Shown piece by piece: positions 33,574-44,115 of a stretch of 44,611 nucleotides of DNA. A program made the position numbers and the translations under genes. The stretch spans positions 1-44,611 of the forward strand of contig CAXSEF010000017.1 of NCBI GenBank assembly GCA_964236535.1, written 5' to 3'. Under the pieces are notes generated by a model that worked only from the letters and a program-made list of their open reading frames with translations, ran no database searches and was not told the origin of the DNA. Position 1 is the stretch's first letter. Every line of letters begins with the position of its first letter. Source of the DNA: CAXSEF01 sp964236535 (GTDB lineage Bacteria; Pseudomonadota; Alphaproteobacteria; Acetobacterales; Acetobacteraceae).

Positions 33574-33758
33574 GGGAGCAAGGGAGGCCGGGTTCTGCCC
33601 GGACCCGCGAGGGGCGAGCCTGAGCGGACCCATGACATGACCCGGTCGCGGATCATGGTGTGATTGTGCTTGAATCGGGCACCGTGATTCTTTGGAAATG
33701 TTTCCAAAGGGCCCGCGCTTTGGCGGAGTCCAGAGGCAGAGCCTCTGGCCTTGCGTGC
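33574..33758 (+). repeat. Intergenic hairpin repeat, copy 7
   Basis: Left arm ggaggccgggttctgcccgg, a diverged middle, a degraded palindrome A, then cggagt and an intact palindrome B ccagaggcagagcctctgg (33730-33748) followed by ccttgcgtgcttca. It sits at the 3' end of the coq10/ratA-like gene and upstream of the threonine aldolase gene; the stop codon of the former begins two bases after it. Confidence 0.85.
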
Positions 33759-33759
33759 T

Positions 33760-34218
33760 TCAGGCTACCGGCTGCGGCAATGCGCTGGGCAGCCCGTAGG
33801 TGTCCCGCGCGCGCTTGAGAAAGGCGTTGACCATGCGGCGCACGGCCTCGTTGAACACCACCCCGATGGCCGCCTGGAGCAGTCGCGAGCTGAACTCGAA
33901 GTCGACGAAGAAGTCGACCCGGCAGCCCTGGGCTTGCGGGGTGAAGGTCCAGGTGTTGTTGAGGTAGCGGAACGGTCCCTTCTCGTAGTGGACGCGGATC
34001 TGGCGGGGACGGTCGAGCTCGACGCGGCTGGTGAAGCTCTCGCGGAACGGGCCGAAGCCGATGGTCAGGTCGGCAGTGACCTCGGCCGGGTGCTGGGCGC
34101 GCACACGCGCGGCGACGCACCAGGGCAGGAACTCGGGGTAGCGGCCGACGTCGGCGACCAGGTCGAACAGCTGCTCGGCCGTGAACGGGACGAGCTTGTG
34201 CTCGGCGTGGGTGGGCAT
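33760..34218 (-). CDS. Coq10/RatA-type START-domain protein
   Basis: A 152-residue SRPBCC-fold protein. Characteristic elements are HKLVPFTAEQLFDLVADVGR, YPEFLPWCVAARV, ADLTIGFGPFRESFTSRV, and the final FNEAVRRMVNAFLKRARDTYG helix. Mitochondrial Coq10 and its bacterial homologues bind ubiquinone and assist respiration; the E. coli relative RatA is described as inhibiting ribosome subunit joining. Sequence alone does not decide between them, but linkage to lipA in alphaproteobacteria suits the Coq10 role. The ATG at 34218 lies 29 bases after the lipA stop. Confidence 0.9.
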   Translation of the reverse strand: MPTHAEHKLVPFTAEQLFDLVADVGRYPEFLPWCVAARVRAQHPAEVTADLTIGFGPFRESFTSRVELDRPRQIRVHYEKGPFRYLNNTWTFTPQAQGCRVDFFVDFEFSSRLLQAAIGVVFNEAVRRMVNAFLKRARDTYGLPSALPQPVA

Positions 34219-34247
34219 CGGACGGACCTTGCGGCTTGGTGTGGGGT

Positions 34248-35210
34248 CTAGGCGGACAGCACGGCTGCGGCCAGCCGGGACGCGCGGAGCTGCGTGAAGT
34301 CGTCGTCGGCATGATACGAGCTACGGGTTAACGGAGTTGCACTGACCATGAGGAAGCCCTTGGCGCGGGCGAGTGCGGCGTAGTCGGCGAACTCGTCCGG
34401 GGTGACGTAGTTCGAGACGGCGGCGTGCTTGGGGGTGGGCTGGAGGTACTGGCCGAGGGTGACGAAGTCGACGCCGGCGATGCGCAGGTCGTCCATCACC
34501 TGGCCGATCTCGGGGCGGGTCTCGCCGAGGCCGACCATCAGACCCGACTTGGTGAACATCGCGGGTTCGAGGCGCTTGACCTCGTCGAGCAGGCGCAGCG
34601 ACTGGAAGTAGCGCGCGCCCGGACGGATCGTCGGGTAGAGGCGCGGGACGGTCTCGACGTTGTGGTTGAACACGTCGGGGCGGGCGGCGACGACGGTTGC
34701 GGCGGCCTCGGGCCGGCGGAGGAAGTCCGGGGTCAGGACCTCGATGGTGGCGGCGGGTGCCGCCGCGCGGATGGCGCGGACGGTGGCGGCGATGTGGGAT
34801 GCGCCGCCGTCGGCGAGGTCGTCGCGGTCGACCGAGGTGACGACGACGTGGCGCAGTCCGAGCGTGGCGACGGCCTCGGCGACGCGGCGGGGCTCGTCGT
34901 CGTCGAGTGCGGCGGGCTGCCCGGTGCGGACGTTGCAGAACGCGCAGGCGCGGGTGCAGGTGTCGCCCATGACCATCATCGTGGCGTGGCGCTGCGACCA
35001 GCATTCGCCGATGTTCGGGCAGGCGGCCTCCTCGCACACGGTGACGAGGTTGTGGCTGCGCATCAGGGCGCGGGTCTCGTGGTAGATCGGGTGGCTCGGG
35101 GCGCGGACACGGATCCAGCCGGGCTTGCGCGGCGCAAGGTTGTCCGCGCGGTGCAGCTTCTCCGGGTGGCGCGGGGCGTCGCGGTGGTCGATCAGCAGGC
35201 GGGTGGGCAT
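34248..35210 (-). CDS. lipA: Lipoyl synthase
   Basis: A 320-residue radical SAM enzyme that inserts two sulfur atoms into protein-bound octanoyl groups. The auxiliary cluster cysteines are Cys59, Cys64 and Cys70 in CEEAACPNIGEC, the SAM cluster is Cys85, Cys89 and Cys92 in CTRACAFCNV, and the C-terminal RSSYHAD supplies the conserved serine. ATG 35210 has a GAGGA site five bases upstream. It modifies the lipoyl lysines of the PDH subunits encoded nearby (pdhB and pdhC), which explains the clustering. The gene is followed closely by the coq10/ratA-like gene. Confidence 0.97.
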   Translation of the reverse strand: MPTRLLIDHRDAPRHPEKLHRADNLAPRKPGWIRVRAPSHPIYHETRALMRSHNLVTVCEEAACPNIGECWSQRHATMMVMGDTCTRACAFCNVRTGQPAALDDDEPRRVAEAVATLGLRHVVVTSVDRDDLADGGASHIAATVRAIRAAAPAATIEVLTPDFLRRPEAAATVVAARPDVFNHNVETVPRLYPTIRPGARYFQSLRLLDEVKRLEPAMFTKSGLMVGLGETRPEIGQVMDDLRIAGVDFVTLGQYLQPTPKHAAVSNYVTPDEFADYAALARAKGFLMVSATPLTRSSYHADDDFTQLRASRLAAAVLSA

Positions 35211-35460
35211 CTTGGTCCTCTGCCCGGTCGGGTGGCAAGGCATCTGGCGCCGGGCCACGGGGAGGGCAAGGGCGGGGGGTCGGGCGTTGGCGCGGCAGGG
35301 CTGGGGCGATACCAGCCGGAGCGGTCTCTGTTCGCCGCACCATGTTCATCGGGTTGTAGTTGATGGCTCCGGAGAGTGCCGGAAGAGCTCGGGCCTTCTG
35401 CGGCTGGAGGAGCCGGCAGCGGCTTGTGGCGGCGGGGCGAAGCAGCGTCCGGAGGTGCGA

Positions 35461-36444
35461 TCAGGGTGGGTTCGCCTCGCCGGTCGGCGGCAGGGGGTCG
35501 TTGGCCGGATCGCCCGGCAACAGGATTTCGCCGGCGGGACTGTCCTTGGCCTGTGTCGGCAGGCGGATATTGCTGGCGTTGCCGACAGCGAACACCCGTC
35601 TACCCGGCGTCTCCAGGTTTTCGCGGTGTTTCTTCCAAACCGGGTCGTTCTTCTGGGCCTGGTCGTAGCCGAAGATCAGCAGGCCGACCGGCGACACGTC
35701 ATCCAGCGAGAGCGGCGTTCCCCCGGCCACCGCCGCGATCGAGGGATGCAGCGTTCGGGTCCATCCCATCTCCTTGAATGCCATCAAGTTCCGGGCGACA
35801 CGCTGGTAGCTGTGCAGAAGGTCAGCGCGATGTCCCGCGATCCACTTCGCGTATCTTTCCACCTGCGCTACGACCTTGGCATGGCCGGACCTGGCCCGAA
35901 GTTCCGGATTGGTGAAGTGCTTCGCTTCCCAGAACGTCAGCTGGATGCCTGCCGTGCTCTCCACGAAACAGGCGAGGTCGATCCTGCCTGCTTCGTCGGG
36001 GGGTCCATCACCGACCGGCAATGCCACCTCGAAGTCGATCACCGTGGCGTTCCGTTCCGCGACCGCGTGGCAGCCCATCTTCTCGTTCCCGGCGAATAAT
36101 TGTGCCGTCCGCTTCATTTTGCGCAGCGTCGTGCCCGGTCCAAATCCGGACATGAAGCCGCTGTCGCGCAAGGCGCCGGTGTTGAAGCTGCCGTCTTCGA
36201 GCCGGATTTGATCCTTCAGGTCGGGGTCCAGCAGGAATTTAGCATGCGTCGTGACCCGTAGCGCGTTCGATACGGGCTTGACCGTGAACAGCGCCTGACC
36301 CTGCCAGTAGACGTTGAGTTCTTCGCTGCGCACGCCGACGAGCAGCGTCTTGTCGTCGAGCACCTCGCGCCACCAGCCCGGCTTTTTTGCCTCGGCGCAC
36401 AGCAGGTCGATGAACGGGTCGCTTAGCCCTCGATAGAATGTCAT
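35461..36444 (-). CDS. Putative PD-(D/E)XK nuclease, RecB-type motifs
   Basis: A 327-residue protein I cannot name. The core matches a PD-(D/E)XK nuclease: Asp156 in GRIDLACF, then Glu173-x-Lys175 in LTFWEAKHFTN, then a QxxxY element (Gln194, Tyr198 in VVAQVERYAKWI) as in RecB/Cas4-like enzymes. The N-terminal 120 residues show no known domain; residues 240-290 carry an alpha/beta stretch (SPVGLLIFGYDQ). Its DNA is visibly less GC-rich than the neighbours, suggesting transfer. The ATG at 36444 lies inside the remnant of an MBL-fold hydrolase gene, so it was probably translated in overlap with it. A restriction, repair or defence role is an inference. Confidence 0.7.
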   Translation of the reverse strand: MTFYRGLSDPFIDLLCAEAKKPGWWREVLDDKTLLVGVRSEELNVYWQGQALFTVKPVSNALRVTTHAKFLLDPDLKDQIRLEDGSFNTGALRDSGFMSGFGPGTTLRKMKRTAQLFAGNEKMGCHAVAERNATVIDFEVALPVGDGPPDEAGRIDLACFVESTAGIQLTFWEAKHFTNPELRARSGHAKVVAQVERYAKWIAGHRADLLHSYQRVARNLMAFKEMGWTRTLHPSIAAVAGGTPLSLDDVSPVGLLIFGYDQAQKNDPVWKKHRENLETPGRRVFAVGNASNIRLPTQAKDSPAGEILLPGDPANDPLPPTGEANPP

Positions 36445-36718
36445 CCGGGATCTCCCACCACTCGCCGTCGCGGCGACGTGTCACATGATTGCCAAACAAT
36501 CCGGCGAGGCAAGCGGCGTTGAAGGTGCGGACGGGCATCAGCAGGTCGGGTGCCGGCGCGGCGGCGAGCCTCTGCAGATCGCAGACACTCGCATGGCCCG
36601 AGATGTGGATCACGCCGAGCCGGCGGTGCGCTCCGCCAGCTTCCGACACGCCGCCGCCTGGCGCTGGCCGAGACAGCCGTCGCACTGCGGCCAGATCACC
36701 CGCGCCCCTCGGGACGCG
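36436..36718 (-). pseudogene. C-terminal remnant of an MBL-fold (RNase J-like) hydrolase, frameshifted
   Basis: Two minus-strand frames together spell the end of an MBL-fold hydrolase. The first, ending at a TGA at 36610, reads VIWPQCDGCLGQ and RKLAERTAGSA. The second reads VIHISGHASVCDLQRLAAAP, then LLMPVRTFNAACLAGLFG and RRRDGEWWEIPDD. The HxSGHAS block and the GEWWE ending are typical of the MBL beta-CASP-like C-terminus. A one-base shift near 36612-36618 joins them, and everything upstream of about 36718 is missing, replaced by intergenic-repeat sequence. The gene is therefore broken twice. The nuclease gene starts inside its last codons. Confidence 0.7.
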
Positions 36719-36782
36719 GGTCCAGGAGCGACGCTCCCGGTAGGCCCCGCCCTGAAGGAGCGGGCAGAGCCCTGGCCTCCCT
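36716..36782 (-). repeat. Diverged intergenic repeat between lpd and the MBL remnant
   Basis: Contains ccaggagcgacgctcccgg (a palindrome in the position of element B) and gcgggcagagccctggcctc, as in the copy at 38206. It begins where the recognisable MBL coding sequence ends, and lies just after the lpd stop. Confidence 0.6.
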
Positions 36783-36794
36783 GCACGGGCCGCC

Positions 36795-38189
<1,395 letters not shown>

Positions 38190-38205
38190 ATTGGGTCTCC
38201 TGACG

Positions 38206-38345
38206 CTGAGGCAGGCAAGGCCAGAGTCCCTGCCTCTGGACTCCGCCAGGGCGAGCCGCCCTGGACTGGCTTCTCCTAGGTGGTGCCGGTCCAGGGGCGG
38301 CTCGCCCCTGGCGGGTCCGGGCAGAGCCCAGGCTTGCCTGCTGCC
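38206..38345 (-). repeat. Intergenic hairpin repeat, copy 8, inside the pdh operon
   Basis: Minus-strand copy with ccaggggcggctcgcccctgg (38291-38311), ggcggagtccagaggcaggg at the lpd side and cgggcagagcccaggcttgc at the other. It overlaps the last 70 bases or so of the acetyltransferase reading frame and separates it from lpd. Confidence 0.85.
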
Positions 38346-38839
38346 ACCGCGGCAAACCCGTCCCCGGTCAAACGCATCGTGGTCCAGCCCGAGCGGGCCT
38401 CGGCGCCGAGCGAGCGGTAGAACTGCAGCGCGGGCTCGTTCCAGTCGAGGACCGACCACTCCATGCGGCCGCAGCGCGCGGCGACGGCGCACTGTGCGAG
38501 ATGGCGGAAGAAGGCGCGGCCGATGCCGGCGCCGCGATGGGCCGGGCGGACGTAGATGTCCTCGACATGGAGGCTGGGGCGGCCGGTGAAGGTGCTGAAG
38601 CTGAAGAAGTAGATCGCCATCGCCACGGACCCGCCCGCGTGGTCGGCGAGCAGGGCGTGGGCGCGCGGGGTGGGGCCGAACAGGCTGTGGCGGAGGTCGG
38701 CTCCGGTCGCGACGGCCTCGTGCGGCAGGCGCTCGTAGGCGGCGAGTTCGGCAATCAGCGCGAGCAGGACCGGGACATCGGCGGGGGTGGCGTCGCGGAG
38801 GCTGACGTCCGCCGCGGCGGGACTTGCGGGCTCGCTCAC
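38276..38839 (-). CDS. GNAT acetyltransferase, SSAT-like (diamine/thialysine type)
   Basis: A 187-residue GNAT-fold acetyltransferase using acetyl-CoA. The order LRDATPADVPVLLALIAELA, AIYFFSFSTFTGRPSLHVED, IYVRPAHRGAGIGRAFFRHL (acetyl-CoA loop) and WSVLDWNEPALQFYRSLGA matches the spermidine/spermine and thialysine N-acetyltransferase branch. The GTG start at 38839 overlaps the pdhC stop as GTGA, so it is translationally coupled to the E2 gene. The natural fold ends around MRLTGDGFAAVA; the last 20 residues and the stop come from the intergenic repeat. Substrate unproven. Confidence 0.85.
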   Translation of the reverse strand: MSEPASPAAADVSLRDATPADVPVLLALIAELAAYERLPHEAVATGADLRHSLFGPTPRAHALLADHAGGSVAMAIYFFSFSTFTGRPSLHVEDIYVRPAHRGAGIGRAFFRHLAQCAVAARCGRMEWSVLDWNEPALQFYRSLGAEARSGWTTMRLTGDGFAAVAAGKPGLCPDPPGASRPWTGTT

Positions 38840-40480
38840 AGCATCAGGCTCAACGGGTCCTCGACGAGGCGCCTGAAGGCGGCGACCCACTGCGCGGCAA
38901 GGGCGCCGTCGATGCAGCGGTGATCGACCGAGAGCGTGACGGTCATCACCGTGGCGATCGCCAGCGCGTCTCCGCGCACGACCGCGCGCTGCTCGCCCGC
39001 ACCGACCGCAAGGATGCCGCCCTGCGGCGGGTTGATGATCGCGGCGAAGTCGCGGACCCCGTACATGCCCATGTTGGAGATCGAGAAGGTGCCGCCCTGG
39101 AACTCCTCGGGCTTCAGCTTGCCGGCACGGGCGCGGGCGACCAAGTCCCGGGCCTCGCTGCTGATGGCGGCGAGGCCCTTGCGGTCGGCGTTGCGGATGA
39201 TCGGCGTGATCAGGCCGTCGGGGATGGAGACGGCGACCGAGATGTCGACGTCGTCGAACTGCAGGATCGCCTCGTCGGTGTAGCTGGCGTTGACGCCGGG
39301 CACCTGGCGCAGGGTGGCGGCGCAGGCCTTGATCAGCAGGTCGTTGACCGAGATCTTGAACCTGGCCGGGCCCTCGGCGGGGGACCTGTCGTTGAGCTGG
39401 CCGCGCAACGCCAGCAGGGCATCGAGCTCGACGTCGACCGAGCAGTAGAAATGCGGGGTGAACTGCTTCGACTCGGACAGCCGCCGGGCGATGGTGCGGC
39501 GGACGTTGGAGTTGGGCAGCCGCCGGTGCGCCGCGGCGACGACCACGGGCGAGGGACGCGGCGGGGTGGGCGCCGGCGCGATGACGGGCGGGCCGCCGGC
39601 GCGGGCCGCGAGGCCCGGGGCGGCAGACGACTCGGGGGCGGCGGAGTGCGCAGGGGAGCTGGCCGCCGGGGTGGGGGCGGACTCGATGTCGCGGCGGACG
39701 ATGCGGCCATTGGGGCCGGTGCCGGCGAGCGTGGCGAGATCGAGCCCGGCCTGGGTGGCCAGGCGACGGGCGAGCGGGGAGGCGAACACCCTGCCCTGCC
39801 CCGCAGACGTCGTGCCGGCGCGCGGCGTGGCGGGCGACGGCGTGGCGGGCGCGGGCCCGGACCTGCCGACCGCGGGCNNNNNNNNNNNNNNNNNNNNNNN
39901 NNNNNNNNNNNNNNNNNNNNNNNNNNNNNNNNNNNNNNNNNNNNNNNNNNNNNNNNNNNNNNNNNNNNNNNNNNNNNCGGCGTGGCGGGCGACGGCGTGG
40001 CGGGCGCGGGCCCGGACCTGCCGACCGCGGGCTGCGTGCCGACGGCGCCGTAGCCGCCGCCCTCCGGCGCGCGGCTCGAGACAGCATTTCCCTGGGGTAC
40101 GGGCACGGCTGGCGAGACGCGGGCAGGCGACGGGCTGGCGGGTGGCGCGGCCCCGGGAGGCCGGGACGCGCTGTCCTGCGTTCCGGGCGCCGGGGCGGCT
40201 GGTGCCGCAGCCGGCGGGGCGGTGTCGGGCACGGTCTCGCCGTCGGCGACGATGATGCCGATCGGCGCGTTGACGGCCACGCCCTCGGTGCCGTCGGCGA
40301 CCAGGATGCGGCCGAGCACGCCCTCGTCGACGGCCTCGACCTCCATGGTCGCCTTGTCGGTCTCGATCTCGGCGATCACGTCGCCGGCGGCGATGGCGTC
40401 GCCTTCCCTGACCAGCCAGCGGGCCAGGGTGCCTTCGGTCATCGTCGGGCTGAGCGCCGGCATCAGGATCGTGGTGGACA

Positions 40481-40481
<1 letters not shown>
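38836..40481 (-). CDS. pdhC: Pyruvate dehydrogenase E2 (dihydrolipoamide acetyltransferase), interrupted by an assembly gap
   Basis: The E2 core of the pyruvate dehydrogenase complex. The N-terminal lipoyl domain has Lys43 in EIETDKATMEVEAVDEG; a Pro/Ala-rich linker follows. After the gap come the peripheral-subunit binding domain (FASPLARRLATQAGLDL, GTGPNGRIVRRDIE) and the catalytic domain with YTDEAILQFDDVDISVAVSI, GTFSISNMGMYGV and the active-site DHRCIDGALAAQW. The 100 Ns break the frame as written. Removing them with one of the two flanking 55-base copies leaves 1491 bases, a clean 496-residue frame. ATG 40481 overlaps the pdhB stop. Confidence 0.95.
39823..39877. repeat. 55-base direct repeat, left of the gap
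   Basis: Identical to 39978-40032 on the other side of the N run. It encodes the same linker residues in the same frame (AVGRSGPAPATPSPATP). Most likely a contig-end overlap rather than a biological duplication. Confidence 0.85.
39878..39977. other. Assembly gap of 100 Ns
   Basis: Exactly 100 unknown bases, the conventional placeholder for a scaffold join of unknown size. It falls in the Ala/Pro linker of pdhC between two identical 55-base ends. Confidence 0.95.
39978..40032. repeat. 55-base direct repeat, right of the gap
   Basis: Identical to 39823-39877. Internally it contains a short imperfect repeat of ggcgtggcgggcg, which could make the linker hard to assemble. Confidence 0.85.
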
Positions 40482-41844
<1,363 letters not shown>

Positions 41845-41848
<4 letters not shown>

Positions 41849-42945
41849 GGCGCGGCTTCCGGGGCGGGGTCGCCCGGGGTGGGGCCGGGGGCGGCGCACA
41901 CCGGGCGGGTGCCGTCGGCGTCGATCAGGATGTCGGTCCACAGCTCGGCGGGGTCGGGCTCGGGGCTGGCCTGGGCGAACGCGGCGGCGTCGGCGACGAT
42001 GCGCTTGACCTCGTCCTCGATGGACCTGAGGACGGAGTCCTCGTCTCCCCAGTCGACCAGATGACGGCGCGCGCCCTCGATGCAGTCGCGCTCGCTGCGC
42101 ATGCGCTGCACCTCGTCGCGGGTGCGGTACTTGGCGGGGTCCGACATCGAGTGGCCGCGGTAGCGGTAGGTCTGCATCTCCAGCAGGTACGGCCCCTGCC
42201 CGCTCCGGCAATGCGCCACCGCGGCGTCGGCGGCGGCGCGCACCGCGAGCACGTCCATGCCGTCGACCTGGCGGCCGGGGATGCCCCAGGGCGCGCCGTT
42301 CTGCGACAGGTCCTGGCTGGCGGAGGCACGCGCCACATCGGTGCCCATGCCATAGCGGTTGTTCTCGATCACGTAGATGCAGGGCAGCTTCATCAGCGCG
42401 GCAAGGTTGAAGCTCTCGAACACCTGGCCCTGGCTCGACGCGCCGTCGCCCATGTAGGCGATGGTGACGTGGTCGTCGCGACGATACCAGTTGCTGAACG
42501 CGAGGCCGGTGCCGAGGCTGACCTGGGCGCCGACGATGCCGTGGCCGCCGAAGAAGTTCTTCTCGCGGGAGAACATGTGCATCGATCCGCCCTTGCCGCG
42601 CGAGTAGCCGCCGGAGCGCCCGGTCAGCTCGGCCATCACGCCGCGCGCCTCCATGCCGGTGGCCAGCATGTGGCCGTGGTCGCGATACGAGGTGATGACC
42701 TGGTCGCCAGGCTTGAGCGCCGCCTGCACGCCGACGACCACGGCCTCCTGGCCGATGTAGAGGTGGCAGAAGCCGCCGATCAGACCCATGCCGTACAGCT
42801 GGCCGGCGCGCTCCTCGAAGCGGCGGATCAGCAGCATGTCGCGGTAGGCGCGGCGCAGGCCGTTGCGGTCCATCGCGGTGTTGGGCGGCGATTGCGGCTC
42901 GGCGGCGGCGTCCCGCTGCAGCTGCCTGTTGTCGCTCGCGGGCAT
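41845..42945 (-). CDS. pdhA: Pyruvate dehydrogenase E1 alpha
   Basis: A 366-residue thiamine diphosphate-binding subunit. The cofactor motif runs from GDG (166-168) to Asn195-Asn196 in MGDGASSQGQVFESFNLAAL and YVIENNRYGMGT. The phosphorylation-loop-like YRYRGHSMSDPAKYRTRDE and the start segment YRDMLLIRRFEERAGQLYGM are conserved. ATG 42945 has GGGGGA eight bases upstream; ATG 42954 is an equal-frame alternative adding three residues. It is the first gene of the pdhA-pdhB-pdhC-GNAT-lpd operon; its promoter should lie in 42946-43100, before the repeat copy. Confidence 0.96.
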
Positions 42946-43113
42946 CGGCGTCATCCCCCATCGCGGTGAACCGCTGGGTACAGCTAACGTCGCAACGCGG
43001 TTGCGACAAGCCGCACCCGGCGCCTGGGAGCGTCGCAACAGCGACTGTCATCGTGGCCGGCGGCGAGGCCAGGGCAGGCCAGGGCTCTGCCCTCGACCTG
43101 CCTGGCCTCGGGC

Positions 43114-43350
43114 GCCACGCATCGACCGGCAAGCCAAGCAAGGCTGGCTCTCCCTCCGCCCGCATTCCACTGACCCAGGCGGGTCATCGGAACCTTGCGC
43201 GGGCACCGCCCAGACCCGCCAAAGCCTTGAGGCCTCTGGAAACCCGTTCCCCAGGCATAGGGATTCCGAAGGCTTGGCCAATGGCTGCGTCCGGAGGCAG
43301 CGGCTCCGGCCTTGCCTGCCCAACCGGTCATGCTCGCGGCCAGTTGGTAT
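43114..43350 (+). repeat. Intergenic hairpin repeat, copy 9 (long form), in the ftsB-pdhA spacer
   Basis: A diverged long copy: gccacgcatcgaccggcaag, gcaaggctgg, gcgggtcatcggaaccttgc, cagacccgccaaagcc, then eroded palindromes and the right extension ttgcctgcccaaccggtcat. An additional fragment (ggccagggctctgccctcga) lies at about 43074-43094. Nothing else is recognisable in 42946-43438 apart from the region just upstream of pdhA, which should hold its promoter. Confidence 0.8.
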
Positions 43351-43438
43351 AGGTACCGGACTGAAGGCCCGGTCTCTGCCGGGATCGAGGGCGTGCCTGA
43401 TGCTTCCACCAGCCCGCCTCCGCATTTGCGACGGTCGG

Positions 43439-43768
43439 CTAGAACAGCTTGTGGCCCTGCTCGTAGGGCACGACGATCTCGCTGGGGTCGGCGCGGTTGA
43501 GCATCGCCCGCGCCCGCTCGTCCAGCATGTCGGTGTCGAGGCGCGACGCGTGCAGCGCGACCACCCGATGTTCCCAGGCCTCCTGCTCGGCCTGTGCCTG
43601 CCCGAGCTCAGCCTGCACGGTCACGAGCTGCTGCTCCCGCTGGGCATAGGCACGCAGGCCATGGTCGCCGCGCGTGGCCTGCCACCCGAAATAGCCGACC
43701 AGGGAGAGAAACAGCAAAGGCGGCACCGCTTCCTTCGCCCGCCGCCGCCACGCCCGATCCAGTTCCAT
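43439..43768 (-). CDS. ftsB: FtsB/DivIC-type septum formation initiator
   Basis: A 109-residue bitopic membrane protein of cell division. A short basic cytoplasmic tail (DRAWRRRAKEAV) precedes one membrane helix (PPLLFLSLVGYFGWQ) and the typical GxxGL-like turn (RGDHGLRAYAQREQQL), then a coiled coil (about 45-80) and the C-terminal segment TDMLDERARAMLNRADPSEIVV with Pro/Tyr end. It works with FtsL and FtsQ at the division site. ATG 43768 has a GGAG site; a GTG at 43816 is the alternative. Its place upstream of pdhA is the usual alphaproteobacterial order. Confidence 0.9.
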   Translation of the reverse strand: MELDRAWRRRAKEAVPPLLFLSLVGYFGWQATRGDHGLRAYAQREQQLVTVQAELGQAQAEQEAWEHRVVALHASRLDTDMLDERARAMLNRADPSEIVVPYEQGHKLF

Positions 43769-43901
43769 GCCGCCGCTCCGCCATGCCTGCCGTATCCTAT
43801 ACAGGTTCCTGGCCACGGATCACGCGTCTGGGAGCAATCCGATGAAGAAAGTGCCGGCTCGGGGGGCTGGTTGCCGGTCGGCCGCACTCACACCGAACGT
43901 C

Positions 43902-44115
43902 CAAGGCATCGACCTGTAAGCGAAGCAAGGCTGGGCTCCCCCCTCCGCCCGCATCCCCGCGGCCCAAGCGGGCCGTCGGAGCCGTGCGCGGGCCTGGCCC
44001 AGACCCGCCAAAAGCCCGAGGCCGTCGGAAACCACTTGCTTAAGCCAACGGCTTCCAAAGGCTCAGCCTTTGGCGGAGTCCAGAGGCAGAGCCTCTGGCC
44101 TTGCCTGCCTGCCCG
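43902..44115 (+). repeat. Intergenic hairpin repeat, copy 10 (long form, intact palindromes)
   Basis: Full-length copy: ccaaggcatcgacctgtaag, gcgaagcaaggctgggctcc, agacccgccaaaagcccgag, palindrome A ccaaaggctcagcctttgg (44055-44073) and palindrome B ccagaggcagagcctctgg (44080-44098), then ccttgcctgcctgcc. It overlaps the end of the GT61 gene and fills the spacer to ftsB. Confidence 0.9.

Noticed and set aside
36239..36685. A separate 148-residue protein containing the HISGHAS motif
   Set aside because: Its first 20 residues and last 70 residues are shadows; only the middle matches an MBL-fold C-terminus, so a pseudogene remnant fits better.
39823..40032. Direct repeats around the Ns as a CRISPR or a tandem duplication
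   Set aside because: Only two copies, no spacer set, both encode the same linker in frame, and collapsing them restores pdhC; contig-end overlap explains it better.
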